From contig JAJUFM010000010.1 of assembly GCA_029265995.1 (NCBI GenBank), positions 1-43,011 of the forward strand: 43,011 nucleotides of DNA. The letters are read 5' to 3'. The translations under genes and the position numbers were made by a program. Positions 25,851-33,476 of the stretch are shown here, piece after piece (within the stretch, counting starts at the first letter, position 1; each line of letters begins with the position of its first letter). The notes under the pieces were generated by a model. That model was given only the letters and a program-made list of their open reading frames with translations. It searched no databases and was not told the DNA's origin. This DNA is from Rhodospirillaceae bacterium. GTDB taxonomy: Bacteria; Pseudomonadota; Alphaproteobacteria; Kiloniellales; DSM-21159.

Positions 25851-26975
25851 CTACAGCACGTCGCGCAGCTGGGCTGCGTAGCCGAAGCGTTGCGCGCTGG
25901 GGGCGGTGATCCGGCGGATCATTGCCTCCTCTTCCTGGGTGAAGGACGGGCGGTAGTAGCTTGGGTGCTTGATGCGCTGGGCTGCCAGTTTGGGCAGCTC
26001 CTCCGGCGCCAGGTCGCAGTGTGCGAGAATGCGGGAGAAGACCGTCGAGGGATTCTCGCAGAGGTCTTCGTAGCGCAGCACCATCGCCGCTTCTCGAATG
26101 GCGGCATCGCTTTCCAGAACGTCGGCGACGTGGTCGTAGATCATCGCCCAGTAGTGCGCCCAGCCTTCTACCTCACGCCCCTCGTCCCACAGGGAGACGA
26201 CAAGCTCTACCCGAGGATCGCCGGTATTGATGACCCGCCTGTCCAGGCCGAACTCGAAGTGGCCGCTGCGGCGCATGTGGCGAAGCACCCTGGCGTTCTG
26301 CTCTTCCTCGCGGCAGAAGAGTTGATGCTGCTTCATCAGAGATGCCACGTGCCACAGGGGATCACGCACCGGGATGACGAAGCGAGCATCGGGGAACAGC
26401 TTCAGCAGATAGCCCAGGCGGGTGACGTTGTAATTTCCCTTGGCCAGGTAACGCCTGCCGTTGCGCAGCAGCAGCAGCTTGCGCAGATGGTCCAGGTAGA
26501 AGCTTTCGAACGCCGGATTGCTGGTCATTCCGTCGAGCACGCTGCTGGTTCGTGGATCGTGAGCCTCCGGGAAGTAGGCCGACCAAAGCGGCTCCTCGAA
26601 GGCTTCCGGGCTTTCGGGGGTCACCGCGATACCGTCCTTGTGGGCGCGTTCCTGAGCGGGACCGCCGTTGCTTCCGGCTCGATCCACAAACCAATTCCAA
26701 GCCCAGGGAACCGGAACCGCCGGAAAATCCCGGTAGCGGTGGCTGGCCACCTCGCTGTGCCGAGCCAGGAGTTCGAGAAGAATGGTGCTGCCGGAGCGGG
26801 CGAGACCGGTCACGTAGATTGGCCGGTCTATCGTCACCTGTTCTACCTGTTCGCGCAGGAAGCTGGTTTCCCAGTCGCCCAGACGCAGCCAGAAGCGCGG
26901 GTGTCGCTCGATCCAGCCTCCCAGCCGGTCCTGCCAGCCGGGCACGTGCATGCTGCCGTGAGAAGCCTCGCTCAT
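25851..26975 (-). CDS. Sulfotransferase family protein (PAPS-dependent type)
   Basis: A protein of 374 residues. The 5'-phosphosulfate loop is visible as YVTGLARSGSTILLELLARH (about 55-74) and the 3'-phosphate site as RFVIPVRDPLWHVASLMKQH (about 196-215), both normal for cytoplasmic Sulfotransfer_1/3 domains. The enzyme should move sulfate from PAPS to a hydroxyl or amine on an unknown acceptor. The N-terminal 45 residues contain no signal peptide. Its ATG overlaps the stop of the preceding membrane-protein gene, and the whole unit begins with an arylsulfotransferase-like gene, so two enzymes of different fold with possible sulfuryl-transfer roles are co-transcribed. No sulfate-activation genes (cysDNC) are in the window. 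Confidence 0.88.
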   Translation of the reverse strand: MSEASHGSMHVPGWQDRLGGWIERHPRFWLRLGDWETSFLREQVEQVTIDRPIYVTGLARSGSTILLELLARHSEVASHRYRDFPAVPVPWAWNWFVDRAGSNGGPAQERAHKDGIAVTPESPEAFEEPLWSAYFPEAHDPRTSSVLDGMTSNPAFESFYLDHLRKLLLLRNGRRYLAKGNYNVTRLGYLLKLFPDARFVIPVRDPLWHVASLMKQHQLFCREEEQNARVLRHMRRSGHFEFGLDRRVINTGDPRVELVVSLWDEGREVEGWAHYWAMIYDHVADVLESDAAIREAAMVLRYEDLCENPSTVFSRILAHCDLAPEELPKLAAQRIKHPSYYRPSFTQEEEAMIRRITAPSAQRFGYAAQLRDVL

Positions 26976-27700
26976 TCAATCCGTCGCAGGTACTTCAACA
27001 GAAAGGCGAAGATCATTAGCGCCGCGAAGAAAGTCGGCTCCCACCCCCTGAGCCAGTCAGGCCCGATAGAGAGGACTTCAAGGCGTGGCAGCGCCAACTG
27101 GACCCGATCCACCGGCGCGTCTTCAGGAAGATAACCCGCCGGATTGCCGAGCAGGAGATTCCATCCCTGCCATTTGTGGAGCAGAGGGATCGGTGCCTTC
27201 AGCATCACCTCGGTGACCGTCGTGCCACTCGCATCGGCCACCACTGCGGTAGGTGGCTGATTGGCTGGCCTGTCGAGGCGACCTACCAAGCCTTCGGCCG
27301 GCACCTCCACCGCCACTTGCTCCTGGGCGGTCGGAAAGCGATGCCCGTAGCTCGCATCGAGCCAGACGATCACCATCAGTAGCGGCAAGGAGGCCGCAAG
27401 CGTTGCCGGCAGCACCAACCAGACGCGCCGCAGAGCCAGTCCCAGCACTCGACTGATCAAAGGCCAGGCACCGTCGAAGGGGCCGTCATAGTCGTTCAAG
27501 CTACGCTGCGCTTCCCGAAACTCGACCTTGATCGCAGAGATGCGCTTTTGCGGCGACAGCAGCCGGTAGAGTTCCATGGCCAGCAGGGCGGCTACAATCG
27601 ACCAGAGCAGCAGCCGAGCCGCTGGTGGCAGGAACCCCAATAGCGCCTTGTCGATCCACTCGAAAAGCGGTTGAGGCAAGTTCAGGAGGCCCATGAACAT
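26972..27700 (-). CDS. Membrane protein of unknown function
   Basis: A protein of 242 residues that I do not recognise. It has three hydrophobic segments: about 27-46 (LLLWSIVAALLAMELYRLL), 96-114 (VLPATLAASLPLLMVIVW) and 222-238 at the C-terminus (FFAALMIFAFLLKYL). An amphipathic stretch with KRISAIKVEFREAQRSL follows the first helix, and about 105 residues rich in beta strands, presumably periplasmic, lie between helices two and three. The order 'helix, cytoplasmic amphipathic segment, helix' faintly recalls DUF106/EMC3 proteins of the Oxa1 superfamily, but that is a guess. It is translationally coupled to the sulfotransferase downstream (ATGA), which suggests a joint role, perhaps in presenting or moving the acceptor. 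Confidence 0.75.
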   Translation of the reverse strand: MFMGLLNLPQPLFEWIDKALLGFLPPAARLLLWSIVAALLAMELYRLLSPQKRISAIKVEFREAQRSLNDYDGPFDGAWPLISRVLGLALRRVWLVLPATLAASLPLLMVIVWLDASYGHRFPTAQEQVAVEVPAEGLVGRLDRPANQPPTAVVADASGTTVTEVMLKAPIPLLHKWQGWNLLLGNPAGYLPEDAPVDRVQLALPRLEVLSIGPDWLRGWEPTFFAALMIFAFLLKYLRRIE

Positions 27701-27750
27701 CCCGTTCCGCTAGATGGTGTGCTGGGGCTGATCGCGGATTTCATCGGGGA

Positions 27751-28017
27751 TCAGTGACGCTGAGGCTGAGCGGGCCCGGTCTCGACGCGCGCTGCTGCTG
27801 CGTTTTCTTCCTGTGCGGTCCTTTCTGCCCGACGACGGCGGATCACCTTGCGCAGGGGCCAGGCGACCACGAAGAGAAGGGCGGTGCCCAGGGCAATCAG
27901 CAATGCCCAGAGAGCGCCAAGCAGGCTGAGGCCAGCGCCCGGGCCGACGTAGGCTTGCGCAACGAACGGAAGGCTAAATGTGAGAGCGGCCGCAAGCGCG
28001 GCAAGAAGGTTCTTCAT
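27751..28017 (-). CDS. Small YVGPGAG-motif membrane protein
   Basis: A protein of 88 residues with a signal peptide (MKNLLAALAAALTFSLPFVAQA), then YVGPGAGLSLLGALWALL running straight into one membrane helix (about 29-52) and a basic, then Glu/Ala-rich tail (RKVIRRRRAERT). The glycine-rich YVGPGAG box right after the cleavage site is a pattern I recall from small proteins of many bacteria, with no known function. The ATG overlaps the stop of the arylsulfotransferase-like gene (ATGA), and 50 bases separate it from the next gene. Small size and coupling suggest an accessory subunit of the enzyme encoded upstream. Confidence 0.78.
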   Translation of the reverse strand: MKNLLAALAAALTFSLPFVAQAYVGPGAGLSLLGALWALLIALGTALLFVVAWPLRKVIRRRRAERTAQEENAAAARVETGPAQPQRH

Positions 28018-29426
28018 GGTGCTAAAGTCTCCTTCGCTTCCTGAACTAGCCCAGCTTCGGAAAGCGGAAGCTGGGCCAGGAAGTCCTGTTTGAAGGTTTG
28101 GGGTGAAAGGCGGCGAGCAGAGGCAACGATGGCGACCTGATCCTGTTTCTCGCCGCCACGGGCTGGGTTGATGAACTCCCAGACAAGCTCGCCGTCGGGG
28201 GCGACTTCCAGAATCCGCCCGCCATTGGACTCGACGATCAGCGTGTTGCCATTGTCGAGCCGTTGCTGTTCAGATCGGATGGCACTGTCCAGCGGATGGG
28301 CGTCGCTGCCGCCGTAGGTCCACGCGATTTCCCCAGTCTGCGGGCTGAACTCGATCACGCGCGAAATGCCGGCTTCACTCTGATAACCGCCGTAGTTGTC
28401 GAACAGCAGGATGTTGCCGTTTGGAAGTGGATCAGCATCGTGCTGCCCGAGCCAGGGGCCACGGGTTGCCCAGACAAGTTCTTCCGTCTCCGGGCGAACG
28501 ATGCCCACCGCATTCAGTTCCCGGAAGGAGAGCAGCAGATCTCCTTCTTCCGCAAAGGGGTGGCTTGCCGCGAATTCCGCACCCACGACGTTGACCGCGT
28601 TGGTGTGCAGCGGGTCACCGACGGAATAGGAAGAAACGGTGTGCAACAGATGACGGTAGGGAGACCGCGCAACCATCTCGGTCAAGGGTAGCTTCAGTTC
28701 CTCTTCGCCCTCGGGCGACAGGACGACGAGATAGTCCTCCAGCCAGGCGTCGGCGAGGTTGTCGAAATGCTCCAGGCGATGCTGCACCACGGCATGGGTG
28801 ATCCCATAGATGCGGCCATCGGGGCCGACATCCAAATCGTGATGGGCGCCGCCGTCGTATAGCCAAAGGAGCTCAGAGTCGGCGCCAAGCTTCGCGATCG
28901 CATAGCCGTAGGGGGTGTCTCCGTTGCCTTCGATTACCACGAGAAGGGAGCCGTCCGGGTAGAGATGCGCATTACGGAAGTAGACGAAGGGATCCGGCCG
29001 AGGGCTTTGAATGCGCGTGCTTTGGCTGAGCATCTCGCTGAACGGCAGGTGCCATTCATGCAGTACGTCGCCTTCCGCTGAGAGCAGGCGGGCGACCGTT
29101 TCTTCTCCGGAGGCATAGAGGGTCAGCCCCTCCTGCATTTGCTCTGCCGAAATCCTAGTGACGCCAGACTCGTCTCTACGCGCGGGGAACCAGAGATCGC
29201 CTGCGTAAGGGTCGTCGTAGGCGGTTGCCTGGGTGTAGAGGGCGCGGCCAGCCTCGTAGGCCTGGGCGATCTGAGGCCCAGGAAAGATGCGGGCGGTGCT
29301 AAGCAGCGCGCCAGCAAGGAAGGCGATGGCCAGGAGTGCAAGGATGAAGCCGCCGAAGAAAAGCCGGTCCAGACCCGAATCGCCTGTCGCGGCGCTCTTC
29401 CTTTGGACGCGGTCGTGGGACGGCAT
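28014..29426 (-). CDS. Arylsulfotransferase (ASST)-like family protein, membrane anchored
   Basis: A protein of 470 residues. An N-terminal membrane helix (about 24-46, FGGFILALLAIAFLAGALL) anchors a large domain facing the periplasm. Repeated blade-like strands end in phrases such as DADPLPNGNILLFDN, NGNTLIVESNGG and DLDVGPDGRIYGI, the six-bladed propeller pattern of arylsulfotransferase-like proteins. Two histidine sites, AHHDLDVG and LGQHDADP, are candidates for the catalytic histidines; E. coli AssT uses a sulfohistidine and transfers sulfate between phenols without PAPS. Whether this relative does the same is unproven. It heads a four-gene unit ending with a PAPS-type sulfotransferase. 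Confidence 0.83.
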   Translation of the reverse strand: MPSHDRVQRKSAATGDSGLDRLFFGGFILALLAIAFLAGALLSTARIFPGPQIAQAYEAGRALYTQATAYDDPYAGDLWFPARRDESGVTRISAEQMQEGLTLYASGEETVARLLSAEGDVLHEWHLPFSEMLSQSTRIQSPRPDPFVYFRNAHLYPDGSLLVVIEGNGDTPYGYAIAKLGADSELLWLYDGGAHHDLDVGPDGRIYGITHAVVQHRLEHFDNLADAWLEDYLVVLSPEGEEELKLPLTEMVARSPYRHLLHTVSSYSVGDPLHTNAVNVVGAEFAASHPFAEEGDLLLSFRELNAVGIVRPETEELVWATRGPWLGQHDADPLPNGNILLFDNYGGYQSEAGISRVIEFSPQTGEIAWTYGGSDAHPLDSAIRSEQQRLDNGNTLIVESNGGRILEVAPDGELVWEFINPARGGEKQDQVAIVASARRLSPQTFKQDFLAQLPLSEAGLVQEAKETLAP

Positions 29427-29602
29427 ACCTCTCCTTCCACCTGAACAGACCGGAAATTTCCGTACCTGTTCTAAAGGACAGAAGGCCTAGCCCATCCGAT
29501 CCGTCAGACGTTGTGACACTTGGGGGAGAAAAAGCGGCTCGGCTACTGCGACGGCCAACGGGGGATGTCCCGGGCCAGCAAGCCTTGGCAGCCGCGGATA
29601 GA

Positions 29603-29658
29603 AAAAACAGAGCATAAAGGTCGTAGGCCGGCGAATTGAGTGCCGCGGGCCTACGACC
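29603..29658 (-). terminator. Rho-independent terminator of the peroxiredoxin gene
   Basis: On the minus strand GGTCGTAGGCC pairs with GGCCTACGACC over an 18-base loop that can pair further (CGGC/GCCG). A T-rich tail with six Ts follows (29603-29608). It starts 12 bases after the peroxiredoxin stop. The rest of 29427-29602 holds no gene I can see; it carries the upstream region of the arylsulfotransferase-like gene's divergent side. Confidence 0.8.
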
Positions 29659-29669
29659 GAGGCGCTGAT

Positions 29670-30152
29670 CTACAGCGCGCGTAACATGGCGTCGGCGCTT
29701 GATACCTCGAAGGCACCTGCCTCTTCGACGTTCAACACCTTCACCACGCCGTCTTCCACCAACATGGCGTAGCGCTGGGAGCGCTTGCCCAAGCCCTTGT
29801 CTGTCAGGTCGAAGGTGAGACCGAGTGCTTCCGTGAAGGTGCCGCTGCCGTCTGCAACCATCTGGACCTTGCCATCGACCTTCTGGTCCTTGCCCCAGGC
29901 GCCCATGACAAAGGGATCGTTGACCGAAAGGCAGACAATGGAGTCTACGCCCTTGGCGCGGATTTCCTCCGCTTTCTCCACAAAGCCCGGCAGGTGCTTG
30001 GCCGAACAGGTCGGGGTGAAGGCGCCTGGAACGGCGAAGAGGACGACGCGCTTGCCGCCGAAAAGCTCTTCACTGGTGGTGGTTTCCGGTCCGTTGGGAC
30101 CCGCGACCTGGAGGGTTGCGCTGGGGATCTTGTCGCCAACCTTGATGGTCAT
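29670..30152 (-). CDS. Peroxiredoxin (Prx5-like, redoxin family)
   Basis: A protein of 160 residues, standard for atypical Prx5-type peroxiredoxins. The peroxidatic cysteine is C49 in [17 protein letters not shown], followed by [16 protein letters not shown], with a second cysteine at C74. The enzyme reduces hydrogen peroxide, alkyl peroxides or peroxynitrite in the cytoplasm with electrons from glutaredoxin or thioredoxin. There is no signal peptide, so it is not a direct periplasmic partner of the DsbD-like protein encoded 168 bases upstream on the same strand. That gap is long enough for its own promoter. The 168 bases hold no gene; a small hairpin, ATCGCC/GGCGAT, lies at 30245-30259. Confidence 0.93.
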   Translation of the reverse strand: MTIKVGDKIPSATLQVAGPNGPETTTSEELFGGKRVVLFAVPGAFTPTCSAKHLPGFVEKAEEIRAKGVDSIVCLSVNDPFVMGAWGKDQKVDGKVQMVADGSGTFTEALGLTFDLTDKGLGKRSQRYAMLVEDGVVKVLNVEEAGAFEVSSADAMLRAL

Positions 30153-30320
30153 GCTGTGCGCTCCTGTAAATTGCCTGGATGGCTCATCTCAAAGGGTCGG
30201 GTGAGTAGAGCAGATTCATGCGGTGAAGTTGACTGCTTTGCTGAATCGCCTGTGGCGATGTGCTTCCTAGACTTAGGTGAGGTCGCGCGCTTCTGCCAGC
30301 AGCGGTATCAACCCCATCAG

Positions 30321-32411
30321 TCAACTTCGCCGGCCAGCCGCTTCCTCGACGGCGGAGCGCACGGCTTCGAGCGTCAACAGTTCAGGAAGCAGGATGCCGT
30401 CGGGCGCCGCCGGTCCATAGACCACGTTGAAGGGAATGCCGTAGCGGCCATGGCTGGCAAGGTATGCGGCGATACTGGCGTCAGGCCGGGTCCAGTCGGC
30501 GCGCAAGGCGGTGAGAGCCTCGTCCTCCAGGAGGCTCTCGATGGCCTTACTCTCCAGCACCCGCACCTTGTTGACCTGGCAGGTGATGCACCAGTCGGCG
30601 GTAACATCCACCAACACCGTCTGACCCTGGCCAACTGCTTCGGCGATGCGCGCCTGGGTGAAGACCTCCCACTGATCGGCACGGGCGGTCGTGGTCTCGC
30701 TGGGCGGGGCGAAGGCTGCTACGGCAAGCACAGCCGCAACCGCTAGCGAGCCCAGGCCGGCTATCACAGCGCGTGGTGGATTTCGGTATCTCCGGTAGCC
30801 CAGCAGGAGGAGAAGCAGTAGCAGGAGGCCGCCGATCGACAGGGCTGCCGCGCCGCTCACCTGCACCGACAGCACGGAAAGCAACCACAGCGCGGTTCCC
30901 AGCAGCGCAACCCCCAGCAGAAGGCGTAGCCAAACCATCCATCTTCCGGGCCGGGGCAGCAGGCGCGCCAGCCGCGGCCAGGCCGCTACTGCGAGGTAGG
31001 GCAAGGCAAGCCCCACTCCCAACGCGATGAAGATCAACAGGATCTCCGCAGCCCCTCGAGACAGGGCGAAGCCTACCGCCGTGCCGAGGAAGGGCGCTGA
31101 ACAGGGAGTGGCCAGGAGGGTCGCAAAGGCTCCCGTAGCGAAAGCGCCGGCAATACCTCGACCGCTTGTCTTCGATGCCTGATCCGCGATTCCTTGTGGG
31201 AGAAGGATTTCAAAGAAGCCGAAGAGGTTGGCTGCGAACAGCGTCACGATCACGGCCATTGCGGCCAGGAAAATCGGCTGTTGAAACTGGACCCCCCAGC
31301 CAACCGCCGCGCCCGCCGTCTTGAGCGCAATGGTCCCGCCGGCGAGAAGCAGGAAGGAGAACAGGATGCCCGCTGCCGTCGCCAAGAAGGAGATGCGCAC
31401 CGTTCCGGGAAGGCTGCTGCCATGCGAGATCAGGGACATGAGCTTCAGGGAAAGCACCGGCAGGACGCAGGGCATCAGGTTCAGAACCAGCCCCCCGAGC
31501 AGCGCCAGTCCCAGAATCAGCAGCAGGCTCTGTTCTGCCTGCTGTTCCCCGAGCGGTTCGGCCGGCTGGCCCAGCGTGGTCTCTGATTCGAAACCGCGGC
31601 TCCCGTCGACGAGGGTCAGGCGAAGAGTGGACCCCTCCACCGGCTGTCCGTCGGGGGCCGTCACCGGCAGACGGAAGCGAGCGGTCAGGCCGTCGTCGGA
31701 GAGTCGAACCTGCGGGCGGCCAAAATCCAACCCTGGCGGTCCCTCTACCAGAAGGTCGGGTTGCAGGCTGAAGGGAAAGAGGGAACGGGCGCTGGCTTCA
31801 AGGTGCAGCTGTTGGTTCTGGCTGACCAGGCGAACCTCTTCGAGGCTGAGGCCGCTAGCTTCCTCGGTTGCGGGAAGCTGGGAGCGGTAGAGGTCGATGA
31901 GAAAGGCTTCCGGCGCGGGGCCGCCGCTGTCTGCGGGAAGGGTTAGGGACACCTGCTCGCTATAGGGAATGCAGATGTTCTCACAGAGCAGGTAGTCGAC
32001 CTCTGCCACCAGATGAAGCGGCTGCTGCGGGTCTTCTGGCCGCAACCGGATGGGGAAGACGACCTCCTTCTCATAGCCGAAGGTATCCAGCCCGAAGAGC
32101 TCGAAGCGATGTGGCACGGGCCACGCGAGGTCTGCTGCCGCCAGATTCTGCGAGGCGCTCCAGTCGATCGTCAGGGGATAACCAGCGTCTCCGGGCGAGC
32201 GCCAATAGGTCTTCCATCCCTCTGCCAGCTCGAAGTGAAGCCCGGCAGTGAGGCTGTTCGCGCCCTGGATTCCCTCGGCTTCACTGATGAGGCGCAGGCG
32301 CGCGTGCTCGTTCTCTGCCCAATCTCCTGCTGCTGCCCAGGCATTGCTCGCCAATAGCAGAAGGGGAAGAAGCAGGAAGCCGAGGTGCAACACGAATCCG
32401 TGCCCTGTCAT
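30321..32411 (-). CDS. Thiol:disulfide interchange reductase, DsbD/ScsB-like
   Basis: A protein of 696 residues from ATG 32411, which opens a clean signal peptide (MTGHGFVLHLGFLLLPLLLL); the frame also allows ATG 32465. Three redox modules are visible: an N-terminal periplasmic domain with CENICIPYS, a central membrane part of about eight helices with cysteines in LMPCVLPVLS and ATPCSAPFLG, and a C-terminal thioredoxin-like domain with DWCITCQVNK. Electrons from cytoplasmic thioredoxin pass through these pairs to periplasmic proteins. The long N-terminal domain is like that of ScsB of Caulobacter, which feeds periplasmic peroxide and disulfide repair. It is divergent from yqgE. The 14-base motif shared with sppA lies 20 bases upstream of the chosen start. 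Confidence 0.88.
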   Translation of the reverse strand: MTGHGFVLHLGFLLLPLLLLASNAWAAAGDWAENEHARLRLISEAEGIQGANSLTAGLHFELAEGWKTYWRSPGDAGYPLTIDWSASQNLAAADLAWPVPHRFELFGLDTFGYEKEVVFPIRLRPEDPQQPLHLVAEVDYLLCENICIPYSEQVSLTLPADSGGPAPEAFLIDLYRSQLPATEEASGLSLEEVRLVSQNQQLHLEASARSLFPFSLQPDLLVEGPPGLDFGRPQVRLSDDGLTARFRLPVTAPDGQPVEGSTLRLTLVDGSRGFESETTLGQPAEPLGEQQAEQSLLLILGLALLGGLVLNLMPCVLPVLSLKLMSLISHGSSLPGTVRISFLATAAGILFSFLLLAGGTIALKTAGAAVGWGVQFQQPIFLAAMAVIVTLFAANLFGFFEILLPQGIADQASKTSGRGIAGAFATGAFATLLATPCSAPFLGTAVGFALSRGAAEILLIFIALGVGLALPYLAVAAWPRLARLLPRPGRWMVWLRLLLGVALLGTALWLLSVLSVQVSGAAALSIGGLLLLLLLLLGYRRYRNPPRAVIAGLGSLAVAAVLAVAAFAPPSETTTARADQWEVFTQARIAEAVGQGQTVLVDVTADWCITCQVNKVRVLESKAIESLLEDEALTALRADWTRPDASIAAYLASHGRYGIPFNVVYGPAAPDGILLPELLTLEAVRSAVEEAAGRRS

Positions 32412-32431
32412 TCGCCGGAAAAGCGGACGTC

Positions 32432-32445
32432 GGGGGACTGGTATT
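32432..32445 (-). repeat. 14-base motif shared by sppA and dsbD upstream regions (copy 2)
   Basis: Identical to 24417-24430 and in the same orientation relative to its gene. It lies 20 bases before ATG 32411, but would be inside the reading frame if dsbD began at 32465. If the motif is regulatory, it supports the shorter start. Confidence 0.4.
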
Positions 32446-32572
32446 CGCGCATACAGGTCGTACATGCCAATATGATGATGTGGAGTGCAGGAAGAGACAA
32501 CGACGGGACGCGCGTCCTGAAGTCGCGCCGCCGCGCAAGGACAGAAGCCTGCATTGGAGAAGTGGAGTTTGT

Positions 32573-33154
32573 ATGATGGCGAAGCGAGCCGGAGTGCATG
32601 AAGGCTATCTGAACGGAAAGCTTTTGGCAGCCATGCCCACGATCGGTGATCCGCGCTTCGAGCGCACGGTTATCTACATCTGCGCGCACAATGAGGAAGG
32701 TGCCATGGGCCTGGTCCTCAACCGGCTGGTGGAGTCGCTGGATTTCCCGGATCTTCTGACCCAGCTGGGGATCGATCCCGGCGGCTTTGGCGACGAGATC
32801 CGCATCCACTTCGGTGGGCCCGTAGAGACGGGTCGTGGCTTTGTCCTGCATTCTTCCGAATACCTTCAGGAGGGGACTCTTCAGGTCGACGACAAGGTAG
32901 CCCTTACCGCGACCGTGGATATCCTCAGAGACATGGCGGCCGGCCAGGGTCCTCGGCGAAGCCTGCTGGCGCTAGGCTACGCCGGTTGGGGCGCTGGGCA
33001 ATTGGATCGGGAAATCCAAGAGAATGGGTGGCTCACTCTCGATCCTGACGAAGCTCTTATCTTCAGTGAAGCGGTGGACGAGAAGTGGGATCAGGCGATT
33101 GCCAAACTGGGGCTGGACCTGAGCAAGCTCAGCAGCCTGTCGGGCCATGCTTGA
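32573..33154 (+). CDS. YqgE/AlgH family protein
   Basis: A protein of 193 residues starting at ATG 32573 or 32576, with GGAG just upstream. It shows the complete family signature: GKLLAAMPTIGDPRFERTV, YICAHNEEGAMGLVLNR, IHFGGPVETGRGFVLHS and LGYAGWGAGQLDREI. YqgE/AlgH proteins are cytoplasmic single-domain proteins; AlgH was named for an effect on alginate genes in Pseudomonas, but the molecular function is not settled. The start divergent from dsbD leaves about 160 bases of shared upstream region. A glycine riboswitch follows 76 bases after the stop, so it is transcribed separately from gcvTHP. Confidence 0.92.
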   Translation: MMAKRAGVHEGYLNGKLLAAMPTIGDPRFERTVIYICAHNEEGAMGLVLNRLVESLDFPDLLTQLGIDPGGFGDEIRIHFGGPVETGRGFVLHSSEYLQEGTLQVDDKVALTATVDILRDMAAGQGPRRSLLALGYAGWGAGQLDREIQENGWLTLDPDEALIFSEAVDEKWDQAIAKLGLDLSKLSSLSGHA

Positions 33155-33181
33155 GTTGTCGCGGAGGTCCAAGCAGTCTTG

Positions 33182-33209
33182 TTGACTTCGTCCCTGCTTC
33201 CGCTAACGT
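33182..33209 (+). promoter_or_regulatory. Candidate promoter of the gcv operon
   Basis: TTGACT (33182-33187) and TAACGT (33204-33209) are separated by 16 bases. The -35 match is good, the -10 match is moderate. Transcription would start near 33216, just ahead of the first riboswitch aptamer at 33230, which fits. Confidence 0.45.
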
Positions 33210-33229
33210 TGCGCAGTTAGAAAGCTGAC

Positions 33230-33428
33230 TCCCTGCCTGGGAGAGTTCGTGCGACCTGTTGGACGTGCGGCGCCGAAGGAGCAACCGCCCCGGAAACTCT
33301 CAGGCAAAAGGACCGGGCAGGGTAGGCAAATCTGGAAAGCGGGCACGCGCTACCAGTCGATGGCTTGTGCCCCACCGAAGGAGTAAGTCGCGCGTCGCGG
33401 CGAATCTCTCAGGTCCCGGGACAGAGGG
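33230..33428 (+). ncRNA. Tandem glycine riboswitch (two gcvT-type aptamers)
   Basis: Two aptamers lie in the 322-base gap before gcvT. The first (about 33230-33321) has closing stem CCCTGCC/GGGCAGGG, the GGGAGAGTT start, the GCCGAAGGAGCAA core and CTCTCAGGCAAAAGGACCG. The second (about 33329-33428) has TCTGGAAAGC, the ACCGAAGGAGTAAG core and TCTCTCAGGTCCCGGGACAGA. These are the invariant segments of the glycine riboswitch. Glycine binding usually turns on the glycine cleavage genes. No clear terminator hairpin with a T-run lies between the second aptamer and gcvT, so control may act on translation through the ribosome site near 33467-33473. Confidence 0.95.
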
Positions 33429-33476
33429 GCATGGCTCGCCGAGTGGCGGCGGCTGCTTCTGTTCGTAGAAGGATCT

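Noticed and set aside
25890-27134. Plus-strand open frame of 414 codons opposite the sulfotransferase gene.
   Set aside because: The minus strand carries both PAPS-binding motifs in frame; the plus frame shows no conserved features.
33230-33428. The two similar halves seen as a short direct repeat or small array.
   Set aside because: They are the two aptamers of a tandem glycine riboswitch, with conserved cores and different stems; no spacers or repeats of CRISPR type are present.
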